The notes under the pieces: generated by a model | The model's input: only the letters and a program-made list of their open reading frames with translations | The model's database searches: none | What the model was told of the DNA's origin: nothing | From: Kutzneria chonburiensis | GTDB taxonomy: Bacteria > Actinomycetota > Actinomycetes > Mycobacteriales > Pseudonocardiaceae | NCBI RefSeq assembly: GCF_028622115.1 | Contig: NZ_CP097263.1 | Span: 5,642,001-5,706,000, forward strand | Direction: 5' to 3' | Length of the DNA: 64,000 bases | Position numbers and translations under genes: made by a program | Shown here: one piece after another, positions 15,703 through 26,200 of the stretch | Layout: each line of letters begins with the position of its first letter | Numbering within the stretch: the stretch's first letter is position 1

Positions 15703-16956
15703 TTAGCCGCGAGCCGCCTTCAGCATTCGAAGCAAGGGGTGTCCCACCACTATGAGCAGTGAGCCCCACGCGATACCACCCAGCGCAACCCCGCCGACCG
15801 CCACGGTCAGGTTGCCGACCCCGGCGACGAGCGCGGCGCCCGCGATCAGCACATTGACCGGATTGAGTAGATCGACCTTGTTGTCCAACCAGATACGGAC
15901 ACCGACAAGCGCGATCAGCCCGTACAGGAGAACCATGGCACCGCCGAGGACACCGGCCGGCATGGTGTTGAGCAAAGTGCCGAATTTCGGGCAGAAAGAC
16001 AGCCCGATCGCGCACATACCGGCCACCGCGTATGCGGCGGTCGAGTAGACCTTCGTCGCCGTCATGACGCCGATGTTCTCGGCGTACGTCGTCGTGCCGG
16101 AACCGCCGCCGATTCCGGCCAGCGCGGTGGACAGCCCGTTGGCGATCAGCGCGTCGCCGACACTGCCGTCCAGGTTGCGACCGGTCACCGCGGCCACCGC
16201 CTTGACGTGGCCGACGTTCTCGGCCACCAGCACGATCACCACCGGCAGCACGGCCAGCACCACGTTGGGCCGCAGCTCCGGCCCGGTCAGCTGGGGGAAG
16301 CCGAACCACGCGGCGTTGGCCACGTCGTCCAGCCGGGCCGCGCTGAGCTGGCCGGTCAGCGCCGCGGCCAGCCAGCCGGCGAGGATGCCGATCAGCACCG
16401 AGGCCCGGGCGAACAGGCCGCGGCCGAGCACGCCGCAGAGCAGGATCACGGCCAGCGTGAACACCGCGAGCCCGGGCTGCTCCTGGAAGTTGTGGGTGGC
16501 CGACGGGGCCAGGTTGAGGCCGATCAGCATCACGACGGCGCCGGTGACCACCGGCGGCATCAGCGACTCCAGCAGCCGCACGCCCAGCGCCTTGACCGCG
16601 ATGCCGACGAACACCAGCAGCACGCCGGTGGCCAGCACGCCGCCGAGCTGCGCCGGCAGGCCCTCCAGCCGGGAGGCGGCCAGCGGCGAGATGAACGCGA
16701 ACGAGGAGCCGAGGTAGCTGGGCACCCGGTTGCGGGTGACGACCAGGAACAGCAGCGTGCCGACGCCGGAGAACAGGAGCGTGGTGGCGACCGGGAAGCC
16801 GGTGCTGGCCGGCACGAGCACGGTGGCGCCGAACATGGCGGCCACGTGCTGGAGGCCGAACCCGGCGGTCAGCGGCCAGCTCAGCCGCTCTTCGGGGGCC
16901 ACCACCTCGCCGTCCGTCACACGGCGACCGTCGCCGTGCACGGTCCACAACGCCAC
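15703..16956 (-). CDS. NCS2-family uracil/xanthine permease
   Basis: The 417-residue product starts at GTG 16956 with GGGGAGG six bases upstream. It has about 12-14 hydrophobic segments and the NCS2 hallmarks: LQHVAAMFGATVLVPA in TM1, NLAPSATHNF, VAENVGHVKAVAAVTG with the conserved Glu, and GGSGTTTYAENIGVMTATKV. The QH-motif and ENIG motifs favour a UraA-like uracil:proton symporter rather than a purine carrier. It belongs to the cytoplasmic membrane. A 275-bp spacer upstream (16957-17231) with an AT-rich patch near 17043-17068 probably holds its promoter. Confidence 0.9.
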   Translation of the reverse strand: MALWTVHGDGRRVTDGEVVAPEERLSWPLTAGFGLQHVAAMFGATVLVPASTGFPVATTLLFSGVGTLLFLVVTRNRVPSYLGSSFAFISPLAASRLEGLPAQLGGVLATGVLLVFVGIAVKALGVRLLESLMPPVVTGAVVMLIGLNLAPSATHNFQEQPGLAVFTLAVILLCGVLGRGLFARASVLIGILAGWLAAALTGQLSAARLDDVANAAWFGFPQLTGPELRPNVVLAVLPVVIVLVAENVGHVKAVAAVTGRNLDGSVGDALIANGLSTALAGIGGGSGTTTYAENIGVMTATKVYSTAAYAVAGMCAIGLSFCPKFGTLLNTMPAGVLGGAMVLLYGLIALVGVRIWLDNKVDLLNPVNVLIAGAALVAGVGNLTVAVGGVALGGIAWGSLLIVVGHPLLRMLKAARG

Positions 16957-17231
16957 GTCAGACCTCCCCGTGGGTCCGGCTCGCCCGAGGGCCTGGCAAC
17001 ACTGCCGCACCGATCCTGCCACGCGGGGTAGCGGTCTCGGCTAGATAACAAACTGATAATCACACATTTGCCGGCATGATCTCCACCGCCGCGCACAACG
17101 TGCCAACAGTCTTGTCACTATGAGTCACCGGTCATCGGATCGTGGGATGATCTTCGCCCGGTCGGCGGAATGGGCAGAAACCGATCAGCGGAGTCGGAAG
17201 AGGCAACGCGGCAGCCCGAGGAGACCGACGC

Positions 17232-18041
17232 TCAGCTGTAGTCCGGGCCCGAGAGTTCGCGGAGGGCCGAGGCGAGGCCGGCGAGGCGGTCGCTGGCGTC
17301 GAGCAAGGCCTCGTTGGGCGACACGGCGCTGCTGGCGATGACCGCCTGCCCGGCGGTGCCGATGAGCGCGAGATAGCCGTTCAAACCCTCGTCGAGGCGG
17401 CGGCTGAGGTCGGAGACGCCGAGCTCCAACGGCCCGCGCTGGGCCATGGGGGCGATGTCACGGGCCCGTTCCACGGCGGTGAGCTGGGCGGCGACGGCCC
17501 GTAACGCAGTGGCGGCCTCAGTGGCGGACTCCTGGGCGTGGGCCAGGGACTCGGCCGGCAACGGGGCCAGCCCACCGGGACGCGGGGTGCCGAGCTGGAC
17601 GAGCAACTCGGCCAGGCTGGCCTCGGCCTCGGCCAACCGGCGCATGGGCTCACGGGCCAGCGAACCGCCGGGTGGCAGCCGAACCGGCGGTGGCAAGGCC
17701 GCGGGCAACGGCTGCCGGTGCAGCATGAGGGTCTTTCGCGCGGACCCGATGAGGCAGTACAGGAACAGGGCGGTCACGATCATCGCGGTGACGCCGGCAA
17801 AGCTGATCAAAGCGGCGTGCTCGACGCCGATCCAGACGCCGCCGAGCACGGTGGCGCCGGACCAGCCGACCAAGGCCCGCTTGGCCCGGCGACGGCGGCG
17901 CAGCATCTTGGCGCGGGGATCACGCCAACCGTGCACCTTGGTGCGCACGGTGTCGGCGACCGGGCCGCGCAACTGCTCCGTGACGGTCTGGCCGATCTTG
18001 ATCAGCTCTCCCAGGTCACGCCTGCGCGGTCCGGCCGCCAT
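17232..18041 (-). CDS. pspM: Phage-shock envelope stress membrane protein PspM
   Basis: A 269-residue protein starting at ATG 18041 (GGGAG upstream). It has a basic cytoplasmic start, two adjacent membrane segments at about residues 68-108 (ALVGWSGATVLGGVWIGVEH and ISFAGVTAMIVTALFLYCLI), then a long Ala/Leu-rich coiled region. Its order behind pspA and downstream of clgR matches the mycobacterial clgR-pspA-pspM cluster, where PspM anchors and modulates PspA at the membrane. It is 25 bp downstream of pspA on the same strand. Identification rests on synteny and topology more than on motifs. Confidence 0.8.
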   Translation of the reverse strand: MAAGPRRRDLGELIKIGQTVTEQLRGPVADTVRTKVHGWRDPRAKMLRRRRRAKRALVGWSGATVLGGVWIGVEHAALISFAGVTAMIVTALFLYCLIGSARKTLMLHRQPLPAALPPPVRLPPGGSLAREPMRRLAEAEASLAELLVQLGTPRPGGLAPLPAESLAHAQESATEAATALRAVAAQLTAVERARDIAPMAQRGPLELGVSDLSRRLDEGLNGYLALIGTAGQAVIASSAVSPNEALLDASDRLAGLASALRELSGPDYS

Positions 18042-18066
18042 CGTCCCACTCCCCGTACCGACTAGC

Positions 18067-18891
18067 TCAGGACTGCTTCTCCTGCGCGACCCGCTGCGCG
18101 ATCTCGGCCTGGATGTTCGAGGCCGGGCTCGCCGCCGGGGTGCCGCTGGTGACCTGACCGGCCACCGAGCCGCCGCCCAGCGAGGCACGGATCTGCTCGA
18201 GCCGGGCGCTGCCGGCCATCTCGGTGGTCGAGGCCTGCACCTCGAGCATGCGGCCCTGCACCGAGTTGCTGGCCAGCTCGGCCGAGCCCAGCGCGGTCGA
18301 GTACCGCTTCTCGATCTTGTCCCGGACCTCTTCCAGCGACGGCACGTTGCCCGGCGCGGCCAGCTCGCTCATCTGGTTGAGCGACTTGGCCACCTGCTCC
18401 TGCATCTTGGCCTGCTCGAGCTGGCTGAGCAGCTTGGTGCGCTCGGCCAGCTTCTGCTGGAGCATCATGGCGTTGCGCTCGACGGCCCCCTTGGCCTGCG
18501 CGGCGGCCTGGAGGGCCTGGTCGTGCAGGGTCTTGAGGTCCTCGATGTTCTGCTCGGCCGTGACCAGCTGGGTGGCGAAGGACTGCGCCGCCTGCTCGAA
18601 CTGCTGCGCCTTCTGCTCGTCCCCCTTCGACCGGGACTCGTCGGCCAGCACGAGCGACTGCCGGGCCGAGGCCTGGAGCTTCTCCACCTCGCCGAGCTGC
18701 CGGTTCAGCTTCATCTCCAGCTGCCGCTGGTTGCCGATCACCGCGGCGGCCTGCTGGGACAGCGCCTGGTGCTGCTTCTGGGCCTCCTCGATGGCCTGTT
18801 GGATCTGCACCTTGGGATCGGCGTTCTCGTCAATCTTGGCGCTGAACGCCGCCATCAGGTACTTCCAAGCCTTCACGAAAGGGTTGGCCAT
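18067..18891 (-). CDS. pspA: Phage shock protein A / IM30 family
   Basis: The 274-residue product begins [20 protein letters not shown], the amphipathic membrane-binding helix of actinobacterial PspA (mycobacterial 35-kDa antigen), followed by almost uninterrupted coiled coil to about residue 235 and a disordered Ser/Pro/Gly linker with a terminal helix. PspA polymers bind stressed or leaky membrane to stabilise it. ATG 18891 has AGGAG immediately upstream. It lies between pspM and an unidentified membrane gene. Regulation by ClgR (encoded at 19625) is known in mycobacteria and likely here. Confidence 0.93.
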   Translation of the reverse strand: MANPFVKAWKYLMAAFSAKIDENADPKVQIQQAIEEAQKQHQALSQQAAAVIGNQRQLEMKLNRQLGEVEKLQASARQSLVLADESRSKGDEQKAQQFEQAAQSFATQLVTAEQNIEDLKTLHDQALQAAAQAKGAVERNAMMLQQKLAERTKLLSQLEQAKMQEQVAKSLNQMSELAAPGNVPSLEEVRDKIEKRYSTALGSAELASNSVQGRMLEVQASTTEMAGSARLEQIRASLGGGSVAGQVTSGTPAASPASNIQAEIAQRVAQEKQS

Positions 18892-19018
18892 CTCCTCCGC
18901 CTGCCTTCTGCCTGTTCCTCGATGTGCGAGAACGCCGCGACCAGGCCAACGAGCCGGTGGCGGTGCGGGTTCCATCGTGTCAGGTGAGTTGGACCGCTAC
19001 CACCGACCCCGCCGAATA

Positions 19019-19585
19019 TCAGGGTCTGCCCCGAGCCGGAACCTCGGGCAACTCCCTGGCCAACACCCGGACCTCGGTCAGGTTCGCACGGAGTTCGACC
19101 AGCTCAACCCCCGAAACGGTTCCCGCGGAGTGGCCCGAATCACGAACGCGTTCCAACCCGATGACGCAGGCGTGCACGCGTGTCGTCAGGGCGTCCCGGG
19201 TGGCGCGCAGTCGCTCCGCGGTAGCGAGTCGATCACTCACCGCACGGTGGGCCGAGGTCAGCTCGGTCTCGCCGGCCTCGATGCGGGCGGCCAGATGATC
19301 ACGGGTCCGGCGCAGCCGGGAGACGGGCAGCACCGCCAGGGCGCGGTTGACGGCGTCGATGTCCGCGGCGGCGGCCCGCAGTTCGGCGAGCACGCCGGCG
19401 GCGTCATCGGCGTGCGGATGGTCACGCAGCTGATCGACCGTGAGCTGGGCGCGGTCCAACCAGTGGACGTCGTTCGACGGATCGCGAGCCGGTGGACTCG
19501 CCCGGGCGACGGGCCGACGCCGGGTGAGCACCAGCAGCGATCCGGCGGCGGCCGCCAGCAGCGCAATCGCCACCAGCAGCGCCAC
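19019..19585 (-). CDS. Single-pass membrane coiled-coil protein of unknown function in the psp/clgR cluster
   Basis: The 188-residue product starts with a membrane helix (ALLVAIALLAAAAGSLLVLT), then an Arg-rich juxtamembrane stretch, and about 150 residues of Ala/Arg/Leu-rich helix with heptad character. No family was recognised. The start is uncertain: GTG 19585 gives the membrane anchor directly, while a strong GGGAGGAGG lies about 27 nt upstream near 19612-19620, too far for this GTG, so initiation at an upstream non-AUG codon (CTG GAC GAG) is possible. It sits 39 bp after clgR and 127 bp before pspA, suggesting co-regulation with envelope stress genes. Confidence 0.7.
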   Translation of the reverse strand: MALLVAIALLAAAAGSLLVLTRRRPVARASPPARDPSNDVHWLDRAQLTVDQLRDHPHADDAAGVLAELRAAAADIDAVNRALAVLPVSRLRRTRDHLAARIEAGETELTSAHRAVSDRLATAERLRATRDALTTRVHACVIGLERVRDSGHSAGTVSGVELVELRANLTEVRVLARELPEVPARGRP

Positions 19586-19624
19586 CAGCTCGAACTCGTC
19601 CAGGGTGGAGCGCCTCCTCCCGTG

Positions 19625-20050
19625 CTACGCGGCGACCACGACCTCTCCCCGCGGCGGGGCGAGCGTGGGCAGGCGGTGCGTGAGCACCGGCTGGAGCCGG
19701 ATATCGCTGAGGTGGTCCCCCACGGACTCGCTCAGCAGCCGGCCGCCCTCGTAGGCGTCCGCCTTCTCGCGCGGCTTGGCGGCCGCGTCGGCGGTCGGCG
19801 CGTTGGCCACGGCGGCCAGCGCGCTCATGTCGGAGGCGACGGTGTGCAGCAGGTCGGCCATCGGCAGGTCCAGCGCGTCACAGATGGCGGCCAGCAGCTC
19901 GCTGGACGCCTCCTTGCGGCCGCGTTCCACCTCCGACAGATAACCCAGGCTGACCCGTGCGGACCGGGACACCTCACGCAGCGTGCGGTGTTGGGTGGTG
20001 CGAGTGTGGCGAAGCCGATCACCGATCGCCTCGCGAAGCAGCACTGTCAT
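19625..20050 (-). CDS. clgR: ClgR, XRE-family activator of Clp protease genes
   Basis: A 141-residue regulator from ATG 20050 (GGAAGGAGG upstream). The N-terminal helix-turn-helix reads [20 protein letters not shown], identical in layout to mycobacterial and streptomycete ClgR. The middle is Ala-rich and flexible. The C-terminus ends VVVAA; in this family a terminal hydrophobic-Ala-Ala tail makes the protein a ClpP substrate, giving feedback degradation. ClgR activates clp, lon-type and psp genes under stress. Its position directly upstream of the psp genes fits that circuit. Confidence 0.93.
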   Translation of the reverse strand: MTVLLREAIGDRLRHTRTTQHRTLREVSRSARVSLGYLSEVERGRKEASSELLAAICDALDLPMADLLHTVASDMSALAAVANAPTADAAAKPREKADAYEGGRLLSESVGDHLSDIRLQPVLTHRLPTLAPPRGEVVVAA

Positions 20051-20346
20051 CGCGCGCCTCCTTCCAGCCGGGCCCGTACCGACCACGTTACCCAGACGGC
20101 ACCCCCGCTGGCACCGACTTCTCACCACGTACGCCCAAGGCGAACGACTGGGTCAACTCGGATGTTCCCCGGGCCGTGACGTCGGGGCAAGATCCGCGAC
20201 ACCGCCTTGACCTGGGCTCGAGCGACTCCGGAGTCATCCTCTTCCGATCTTGGCAACGCGTCGCGACGGTCTCCGGTTCACCACACGATCGAGCGGCTCG
20301 CCACACCGGCGAACGGGGGATTCGGGCAGGTTCGATTACCCGGGGT

Positions 20347-20805
20347 TCACCTCAGGCACTCCCGGAGCAGCTCCAGCACGGCCGCGACACTGCCCGTACG
20401 GATGTCCTGCCGGTCGCCCGAAAGGCCCAACCGCCGCACCTCGACACCGGGCGGGCCGGCCACCGCGACGTAGACCGTGCCGGGCGCGATGCCGTCCTGC
20501 GGATCGGGACCGGCGACGCCGGTCAGACCGAGACCCCAGGTCGCCCCGCAGCGCTCGCGGGCGCCTTGGGCCAACTGGGCCGCGACGTCCGGATGCACGG
20601 CCCCGTGCTCGGCCAGCAGCTGCCGGTCCACGCCGGCGAGCTGGGCCTTCAGCTCCGTGGCGTACACGATGAGGCCGCCGCGCAGCACCGCGCTGGAGCC
20701 GGGGACCGAGGTCAGTTCGGCCGCCACCATGCCGGCCGTCAGCGACTCGGCGGTCGCGACCGTTTGACCTAGTTCACGCAGCCGGCGGACCAGGTCGGCG
20801 GTCAC
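20347..20805 (-). CDS. cinA: Stand-alone CinA C-terminal domain (NMN amidohydrolase PncC type)
   Basis: The 152-residue product contains only the CinA/PncC domain: VATAESLTAGMVAAELTSVPG at the start, then the conserved YATELKAQLAGVD and GLGLTGVAGPD. The family deamidates nicotinamide mononucleotide in pyridine-nucleotide recycling. The GTG start at 20805 overlaps the pgsA TGA (GTGA), so translation is coupled. The region 20051-20346 between its stop and clgR contains no gene I can support. Confidence 0.9.
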   Translation of the reverse strand: MTADLVRRLRELGQTVATAESLTAGMVAAELTSVPGSSAVLRGGLIVYATELKAQLAGVDRQLLAEHGAVHPDVAAQLAQGARERCGATWGLGLTGVAGPDPQDGIAPGTVYVAVAGPPGVEVRRLGLSGDRQDIRTGSVAAVLELLRECLR

Positions 20806-21383
20806 GGAGTCTCCGCCGCCGCGGGCAGTCGGAACGCGCGGACGACGTAGTCGATGCCCGTGACGACGGTGAGAATGAGCGCGATGCCCATCGTCACCCA
20901 GCGCACGAAGATCAGCACCGGCGGCAGCGGCAGCAGGTAGAAGCCGATGGCCACGATCTGCATCAGCGTCTTGGCCTTGCCGCCGCGGCTGGCCGGGATG
21001 ACGCCGCGGCGGATCACCCAGAACCGGAGCAGGGTCACGCCGACCTCGCGGACCGCGATCACGATGGTCACCCACCACGGCAGGTCGCCGAGCACGGACA
21101 GGCCGATCAGGGCCGAGCCGGTGAGCGCCTTGTCGGCGATCGGGTCGGCGATCTTGCCGAAGTCGGTGACCAGGCCGTGCTTGCGGGCCAGGTCGCCGTC
21201 GATCCGGTCGGTGATCGAGGCGATCACGAACACGCCGAACGCGACGAGCCGCCAGAACAGGTCGGTGCCACCGCCGGCGAACAGGGCCAGCAGGAAAAAC
21301 GGCACCATGACCAGGCGCGACACCGTCAACACGTTGGCGATGTTGAGCAGCGGCACCTCGGCTCTGGGCTCGTCCTGGCTCAT
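20802..21383 (-). CDS. pgsA: CDP-alcohol phosphatidyltransferase (phosphatidylglycerophosphate synthase type)
   Basis: The 193-residue membrane protein has four to six hydrophobic helices and the CDP-alcohol phosphotransferase signature D-G-x2-A-R-x8-G-x3-D-x3-D in [20 protein letters not shown] followed by ADPIAD. It is expected to join CDP-diacylglycerol and glycerol 3-phosphate, feeding phosphatidylglycerol and cardiolipin synthesis. Start ATG 21383 overlaps the rimO stop (ATGA) and its own stop overlaps cinA, so rimO-pgsA-cinA form a tight operon. It corresponds positionally to mycobacterial pgsA3 next to clgR. Confidence 0.93.
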   Translation of the reverse strand: MSQDEPRAEVPLLNIANVLTVSRLVMVPFFLLALFAGGGTDLFWRLVAFGVFVIASITDRIDGDLARKHGLVTDFGKIADPIADKALTGSALIGLSVLGDLPWWVTIVIAVREVGVTLLRFWVIRRGVIPASRGGKAKTLMQIVAIGFYLLPLPPVLIFVRWVTMGIALILTVVTGIDYVVRAFRLPAAAETP

Positions 21384-22801
21384 CGCGGCAGCACTTCGAT
21401 CGGGCGAACGATGAGGTCCACCCCCTCGCTGTCGATGACCTCGGCGCGGATCATGTCGCCGCGCTTCAGACCTTCGGCTTCGACGATCACGCACTCGCCG
21501 TCGACCTCCGGCGCCTGGTGGGCGGCGCGGCCGACGCAGTCGCTGTCGTCATCCTCCTCGTGCTCGACCAGGACCACCACCTGCTGGCCGATCCGGTCCT
21601 CGGCGCGCTGGTTGGTGAGTTCCTCGACCAGGGCCGAGAAGCGGGCCACCCGCTCGGCCACCGTGTCGGCGTCCAGCTTGCCGTCCAGGGTCAGCGCCTC
21701 GGTGCCGTCCTCGTCGGAGTAGCCGAACACGCCCACCGCGTCCAGACGGCCCTCGGTGAGGAAGCGCTCCAGCTCCTTGAGGTCGTCCTCGGTCTCGCCG
21801 GGGAAGCCGACGATCACGTTGGTGCGGATGCCGGCGTTCGGGCTCAGCTCGCGGATCTGCTCGATCAGCTTCAGGAAGGAGTCCGTCGACCCGAAGCGGC
21901 GCATCCGGCGCAGCACGGCCTCGCTGGAGTGCTGGAAGGAGAGGTCGAAGTAGTCGGCCACGCCCGGCGTCGTCGCGATGACCTTGACCAGGCCCGGGCG
22001 GGTCTCGGCCGGCTGGAGGTAGGAGACGCGGACCCGGTCGATGCCCGGCACCTGGGCCAGCTGCGGGATCAGCGTCTCCAGGGCCCGGACGTCGCCGAGG
22101 TCCTTGCCGTAGGAGGTGGAGTTCTCGCTGACCAGGAACAGCTCGCGGACCCCGTGCTCGGCCAGCCAGGCCGCCTCGCCCAGGATCTCTTCGGCCGTGC
22201 GCGACACGAACGCGCCGCGGAAGCTCGGGATCGCGCAGAACGAGCAGCGCCGGTCGCAGCCCGAGGCGATCTTCAGCGGCGCCACCGGTGCGTCGTCCAG
22301 ACGGGTCCTCAGCACCTGCGGGCCCCAGGCCGTGCCGTGGCCCGGCAGCGCCACCTCCGGCGCCTTCTGCGGGCGCTGCACCGGGCTGATCGGCAGCAGC
22401 GTGCGGCGGTCGACCGGCTTGTGCGCGTCGATCGTCTTGCCGGCCAGGATGTCGTTCAGGCGTTCGCCCAGCTGCGGGTAGTGGTCGAAGCCCAGCACCG
22501 CGTTGGCCTCCGGCAGGCTCTCGGCGAGCTCCGCGCCGTAGCGCTCGGCCAGGCAGCCCACCGCCACCACCTTGGCCCCCGAGTCCGAGGCCGCCAGCAG
22601 CGTGTCCACCGAGTCCTTCTTCGCCGACTCCACGAAGCCGCACGTGTTGACCAGCACGACGTCCGCGCCGCCCTCGTCGGGGTCGACCAGCTGCCAGCCG
22701 TCGGCGGTCAGCCGGCCGGCCATCTCCTCGGAGTCGACCTCGTTACGGGCGCAACCGAGAGTGAGCAGGGCGACACGACGGGACGTGGAGGGGGAGGACA
22801 C
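21380..22801 (-). CDS. rimO: Ribosomal protein S12 methylthiotransferase
   Basis: The 473-residue product has the three methylthiotransferase domains: N-terminal UPF0004 with three cluster cysteines ([20 protein letters not shown]), the radical-SAM core with CxxxCxxC in [18 protein letters not shown], and a C-terminal TRAM domain. RimO methylthiolates an Asp of ribosomal protein S12; the sequence [16 protein letters not shown] is RimO-like rather than MiaB-like. Start is GTG 22801 with GGACGTGGAGGGGGAGGA-type purines on the opposite strand giving no clear ribosome site. It heads the rimO-pgsA-cinA operon. Confidence 0.93.
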   Translation of the reverse strand: MSSPSTSRRVALLTLGCARNEVDSEEMAGRLTADGWQLVDPDEGGADVVLVNTCGFVESAKKDSVDTLLAASDSGAKVVAVGCLAERYGAELAESLPEANAVLGFDHYPQLGERLNDILAGKTIDAHKPVDRRTLLPISPVQRPQKAPEVALPGHGTAWGPQVLRTRLDDAPVAPLKIASGCDRRCSFCAIPSFRGAFVSRTAEEILGEAAWLAEHGVRELFLVSENSTSYGKDLGDVRALETLIPQLAQVPGIDRVRVSYLQPAETRPGLVKVIATTPGVADYFDLSFQHSSEAVLRRMRRFGSTDSFLKLIEQIRELSPNAGIRTNVIVGFPGETEDDLKELERFLTEGRLDAVGVFGYSDEDGTEALTLDGKLDADTVAERVARFSALVEELTNQRAEDRIGQQVVVLVEHEEDDDSDCVGRAAHQAPEVDGECVIVEAEGLKRGDMIRAEVIDSEGVDLIVRPIEVLPR

Positions 22802-22877
22802 GTGCTCAAGGGTATCCGGCCGGAGCCGGTGCTTCGGCCCCGGAGGACCGGGAAGAGGGTTTTCCGGCCCCGGCCGG

Positions 22878-23171
22878 TCACTCCGCCGGCTGGATGTCGA
22901 TCACCAGGTCGCCGTCGAGGCGGACGATCGGGTGGGCGGTCCACGAGCCGTCGGGGCCGTCGATGTCGACGGTGAGCAGGAGGCGGTCGCCGTCGGGCTG
23001 GATTTCCCGCACGGTGAGGCGGACGCCCTGGTCGAGCAGGCCCTGGTACCAGGCGAGGACCTCGTCGCGGTTGCGGCAGCTCTCGCCCCAGTGGGCGTCG
23101 GGGTGGAGCAGGGCGGCGAAGGCGGCGGGGTCGGGGGCGGACAGGGCGGCGCGGATGCGGTCGGCGATCAC
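22878..23171 (-). CDS. SnoaL/NTF2-like small protein
   Basis: A 97-residue product beginning at GTG 23171, containing the cone-shaped NTF2-like pattern: an N-terminal helix pair ([20 protein letters not shown]), then a curved sheet ([20 protein letters not shown] and [15 protein letters not shown]). Members bind or isomerise small molecules, or act as ligand-binding subunits; no catalytic residue set is evident. It is preceded by its own short spacer and lies between rimO and the subtilase. Confidence 0.75.
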   Translation of the reverse strand: MIADRIRAALSAPDPAAFAALLHPDAHWGESCRNRDEVLAWYQGLLDQGVRLTVREIQPDGDRLLLTVDIDGPDGSWTAHPIVRLDGDLVIDIQPAE

Positions 23172-23204
23172 GGCGACTCCGAAAATGTCGACATCTCGAC
23201 AGCG

Positions 23205-23236
23205 CAGCGGCGGGCCCCGAACGGGACCCGCCGCTG
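23205..23236 (-). terminator. Terminator of the subtilase gene
   Basis: Ten-bp perfect arms (23205-23214, CAGCGGCGGG, with 23227-23236) and additional GGGCCC-type pairing inside lie about 30 bp after the subtilase stop on the minus strand. Confidence 0.7.
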
Positions 23237-23264
23237 TCTGGAACTCACCGCACCAGCATGACGG

Positions 23265-26200
23265 TCAGCTGACGGACTGCACGATCACGGAGGAGCGGCC
23301 GACCACGGAGCCGTTGTCGGTGACGAGCTGGAGCTCGCCGACGAGCACCCGACCGGCACCGGGGGCGGCCAGCGCGGTGACGGTGCCGGGGACGGCCCAG
23401 CTGGTGCCGGGCAGCCGGTTGGCGCCGGCATCGGTGACGGCGACGCTGCCCAACGACGGGGAGACGTAGATGTCGCGGTAGTCGTAGGCAGTGCTGCCGG
23501 CGGGCACGTTGTAGCCGTCGATCTCGACCTGCCAGTGCCCGGCAGCCGGATTGGCGATCGTCACCTGCTCCTCGGCGGTGGACCCGCCGCTGGAACCGGC
23601 CAGCACACAGCTGCCGCCGGTGCAGTTGTAGACGATCATGTCGAGGTCGGCGGCCTTGTCGGCCGGGTTGCCGATCCTGGCGGTGAAGCTGGCCATGCCG
23701 GCCGGCAGCGTGACGTCGATCTTCTGCACGTCACCGGTGGCGATGGACGGCCGGGAACTGGCCTGGCTGCCCAGCGGCCCGCCGACCAGCTTGGCGTTGA
23801 TCGCCGACAGCTGGTTGGCCACGGTGTAGGTACGGGAGATCGGTGTGCCGACCGTGGCAGTGGCGATGGTGTCGGGATCGGGGCTGATCCTGGTGCCGAT
23901 CAGCGACGTGGTCAGGGTGAACGGGGTGTTCAGCGCGTCGGAGGTCCGCCGCGCCTCGACGGTGATCTCCCAGACGCCCGGCATCGGGTTGACCACGGTC
24001 CGGCTGGTCGGCGTGCCGCCGGCGCACCCGGCCCCGGCGTCGGGCAGGTAGCAGTTGGTGGACGCGTTGGAGTCCAGCGGCACGCCGCTGGGGTCGTTGC
24101 GCAGGAACCGGACCTGCCCGGTGCTCGCGGCCAGGTCGACCTTGAGGGCGGTGGCCCCGACCGGCACCCGGACGAGCACGCTGGTGCTCTCGTTGCGGCC
24201 GACGGATCCGTTGGTGGCGGCGGTGTAGCCGCTGGCCGCGGTCAGATCGGCCGTCGCCACGACGGTGTTCATGGTGAGCAGGCTGGTGCCGGCGACCTTG
24301 AGCAGCGCCGAATGGATGCCGGCGTCACGCGGCTTGATCCGGACCTCGAACGACACCGGCTTGTTCAGCGGCAGCACGACGGACGCCGCCGACTTGAAGG
24401 TGCCGTCGTTGCCGGTCCACTGCACGTCGTACCGGGTGTTGCGGTTGGGGCCGCTGGTCCGGGTCAGCGTGTACGTACGGGTGTAGGCCTTGCCGGGGGC
24501 AACGCCCTCGTGGTCGTAGATGCCGACACCGACGCCGGGCGTGGGCTTGAGCTGCCCGCTGAGCACGGTGTCGACCGGCACGGACGCCGTCACGGAAACC
24601 GGGGAAACGTTGTCCTGCAAGCGATGGAACGCCGCCTGGACGTCGAACAGGCCGGCGCCCTGCTCGTACGCGCCGAGGCCCGGCACGAACTTGGCGGTCG
24701 ACTTGATGGCCTCACGCAGCGAGGCGACCGGCGGCCGCTGGCCGTGGTGCGTCGCCTTGTACGCGCTGATCAGCAGCGCCGCGGCGCCGGTGGCCTGCGG
24801 GGCGGCCATCGAGGTGCCGTTGAACATGGCGTACCCGGGCGGCAGGGCGTATGTGCCGGCGACCGGGCCGCCCGGCTGCCACGGCGGAATCGTGGAGATG
24901 GCCGATCCCGGCGCGATGATGTCGGGCTTGAAGCCGCCGTCCTCACGCGGTCCGCGCGAGGAGAACGGGTGCAGGCCCAGCTTCCGCGGCGTCACCGAGC
25001 CGTAGTTGGACAGCCAGGTGGCGTCGGTGATGGACGAGCCGACGCTGATCGCGTCGGTTGCCACCGACGGGTCGCCGACGGTGTTCATGCCCGCGCCGCT
25101 GTTGCCGGCGGAGATGAACAGCTGCACGTTGAACTCGGCGATGGTCCGGTTGTAGAGGTCGGCCCGGGCGTTGTTGCCGTCGTTGAGGGCCGGCAGGCCG
25201 CCGATCGAGATGTTGATCGCGTCGGCGCCGTTGCGGGCGGCGTAGAGCAGGCCGTCGATCAGGCCGCTGTTGGTGCACGAGGACGAGGTCAGGCAGACCT
25301 TGACCGCCATCAGCTTGGCGCCCGGCGCCGCGCCGGCCATCTTGCCGCCGAACAGCGAGTTGCCGGCGACGATGCCGGAGACGTGGGTGCCGTGGGCCGC
25401 GCCGGCGATGCCGATGTTCACGTACGGCGTGCCGCCGCCGGTGTAGTCGGAGCGGTCGGTCTGCACCACGAACGCGACGTTGTTGGCAGCCGGGTTGAAG
25501 TGGCCGACATCCTGCTTGAACTTGTAGTCGATCATCCGGGGGTTGTTGGTGAAGTCGCCGTCCCCGTCGGTGTCGACCCGGACCTCCTTGGTCGTCACGT
25601 CCTGCAGGACGCCGAAGGAGTCGGTCTTGTCGCCGTCCCGGTTCAGGTCCCCGGCCAGCTCACCGCCGCGCAGGTCGCCCGCGGTCTCGGCCAGCACGCC
25701 GATCGTGTACGGACCGCCGGTCGCCGGGGCCGTCCAGTTGCGGCCGGCCGCGGTGAACTTGCCGGTGTAGCGGGTCTTGGACATCGTGACCCAGGTGCCG
25801 TCGCCCGACTCGACCGGGTCGTTGGCGTCGTACCAGTCGACGATCTTGCGCTCGCCGGTCGTGGTCTTGGCCAGCGCGGCGGTGTCGAGGTCGATGCCGG
25901 AGTCGAGGATCGCGACGGTCGTGCCGCGGCCGTCCCACTGCGGCACGCGCTGCGCGAACTGCGCGGCGCCGGTGTCGCCGGTCGGCATGTACGGGTTCAC
26001 CCGCGGCGTGTCCTTGCCCGGCGGCGTCTGGGGCTGCGCCGGGCTGCTGCCATCGGGCTTCGGCTCGTCCCGCTTGATCAGGCCGTCGACATCGACGGAC
26101 TTCACGGCGCCCAGCTGGGCGGCCTTCTCGGCCTTGTCGCGCGGCACCTCGACCTTGATGTAGTCGACGTCCTTGGCGGCGGTCTCGACCTTGCCGCCGA

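Noticed and set aside
20051-20346. Possible small gene between clgR and cinA
   Set aside because: Open frames there lack ribosome sites and domains; treated as promoter/spacer.
22802-22877. GC-rich stem between rimO and the NTF2-like gene
   Set aside because: Several partial pairings are possible but none has long perfect arms; not called.
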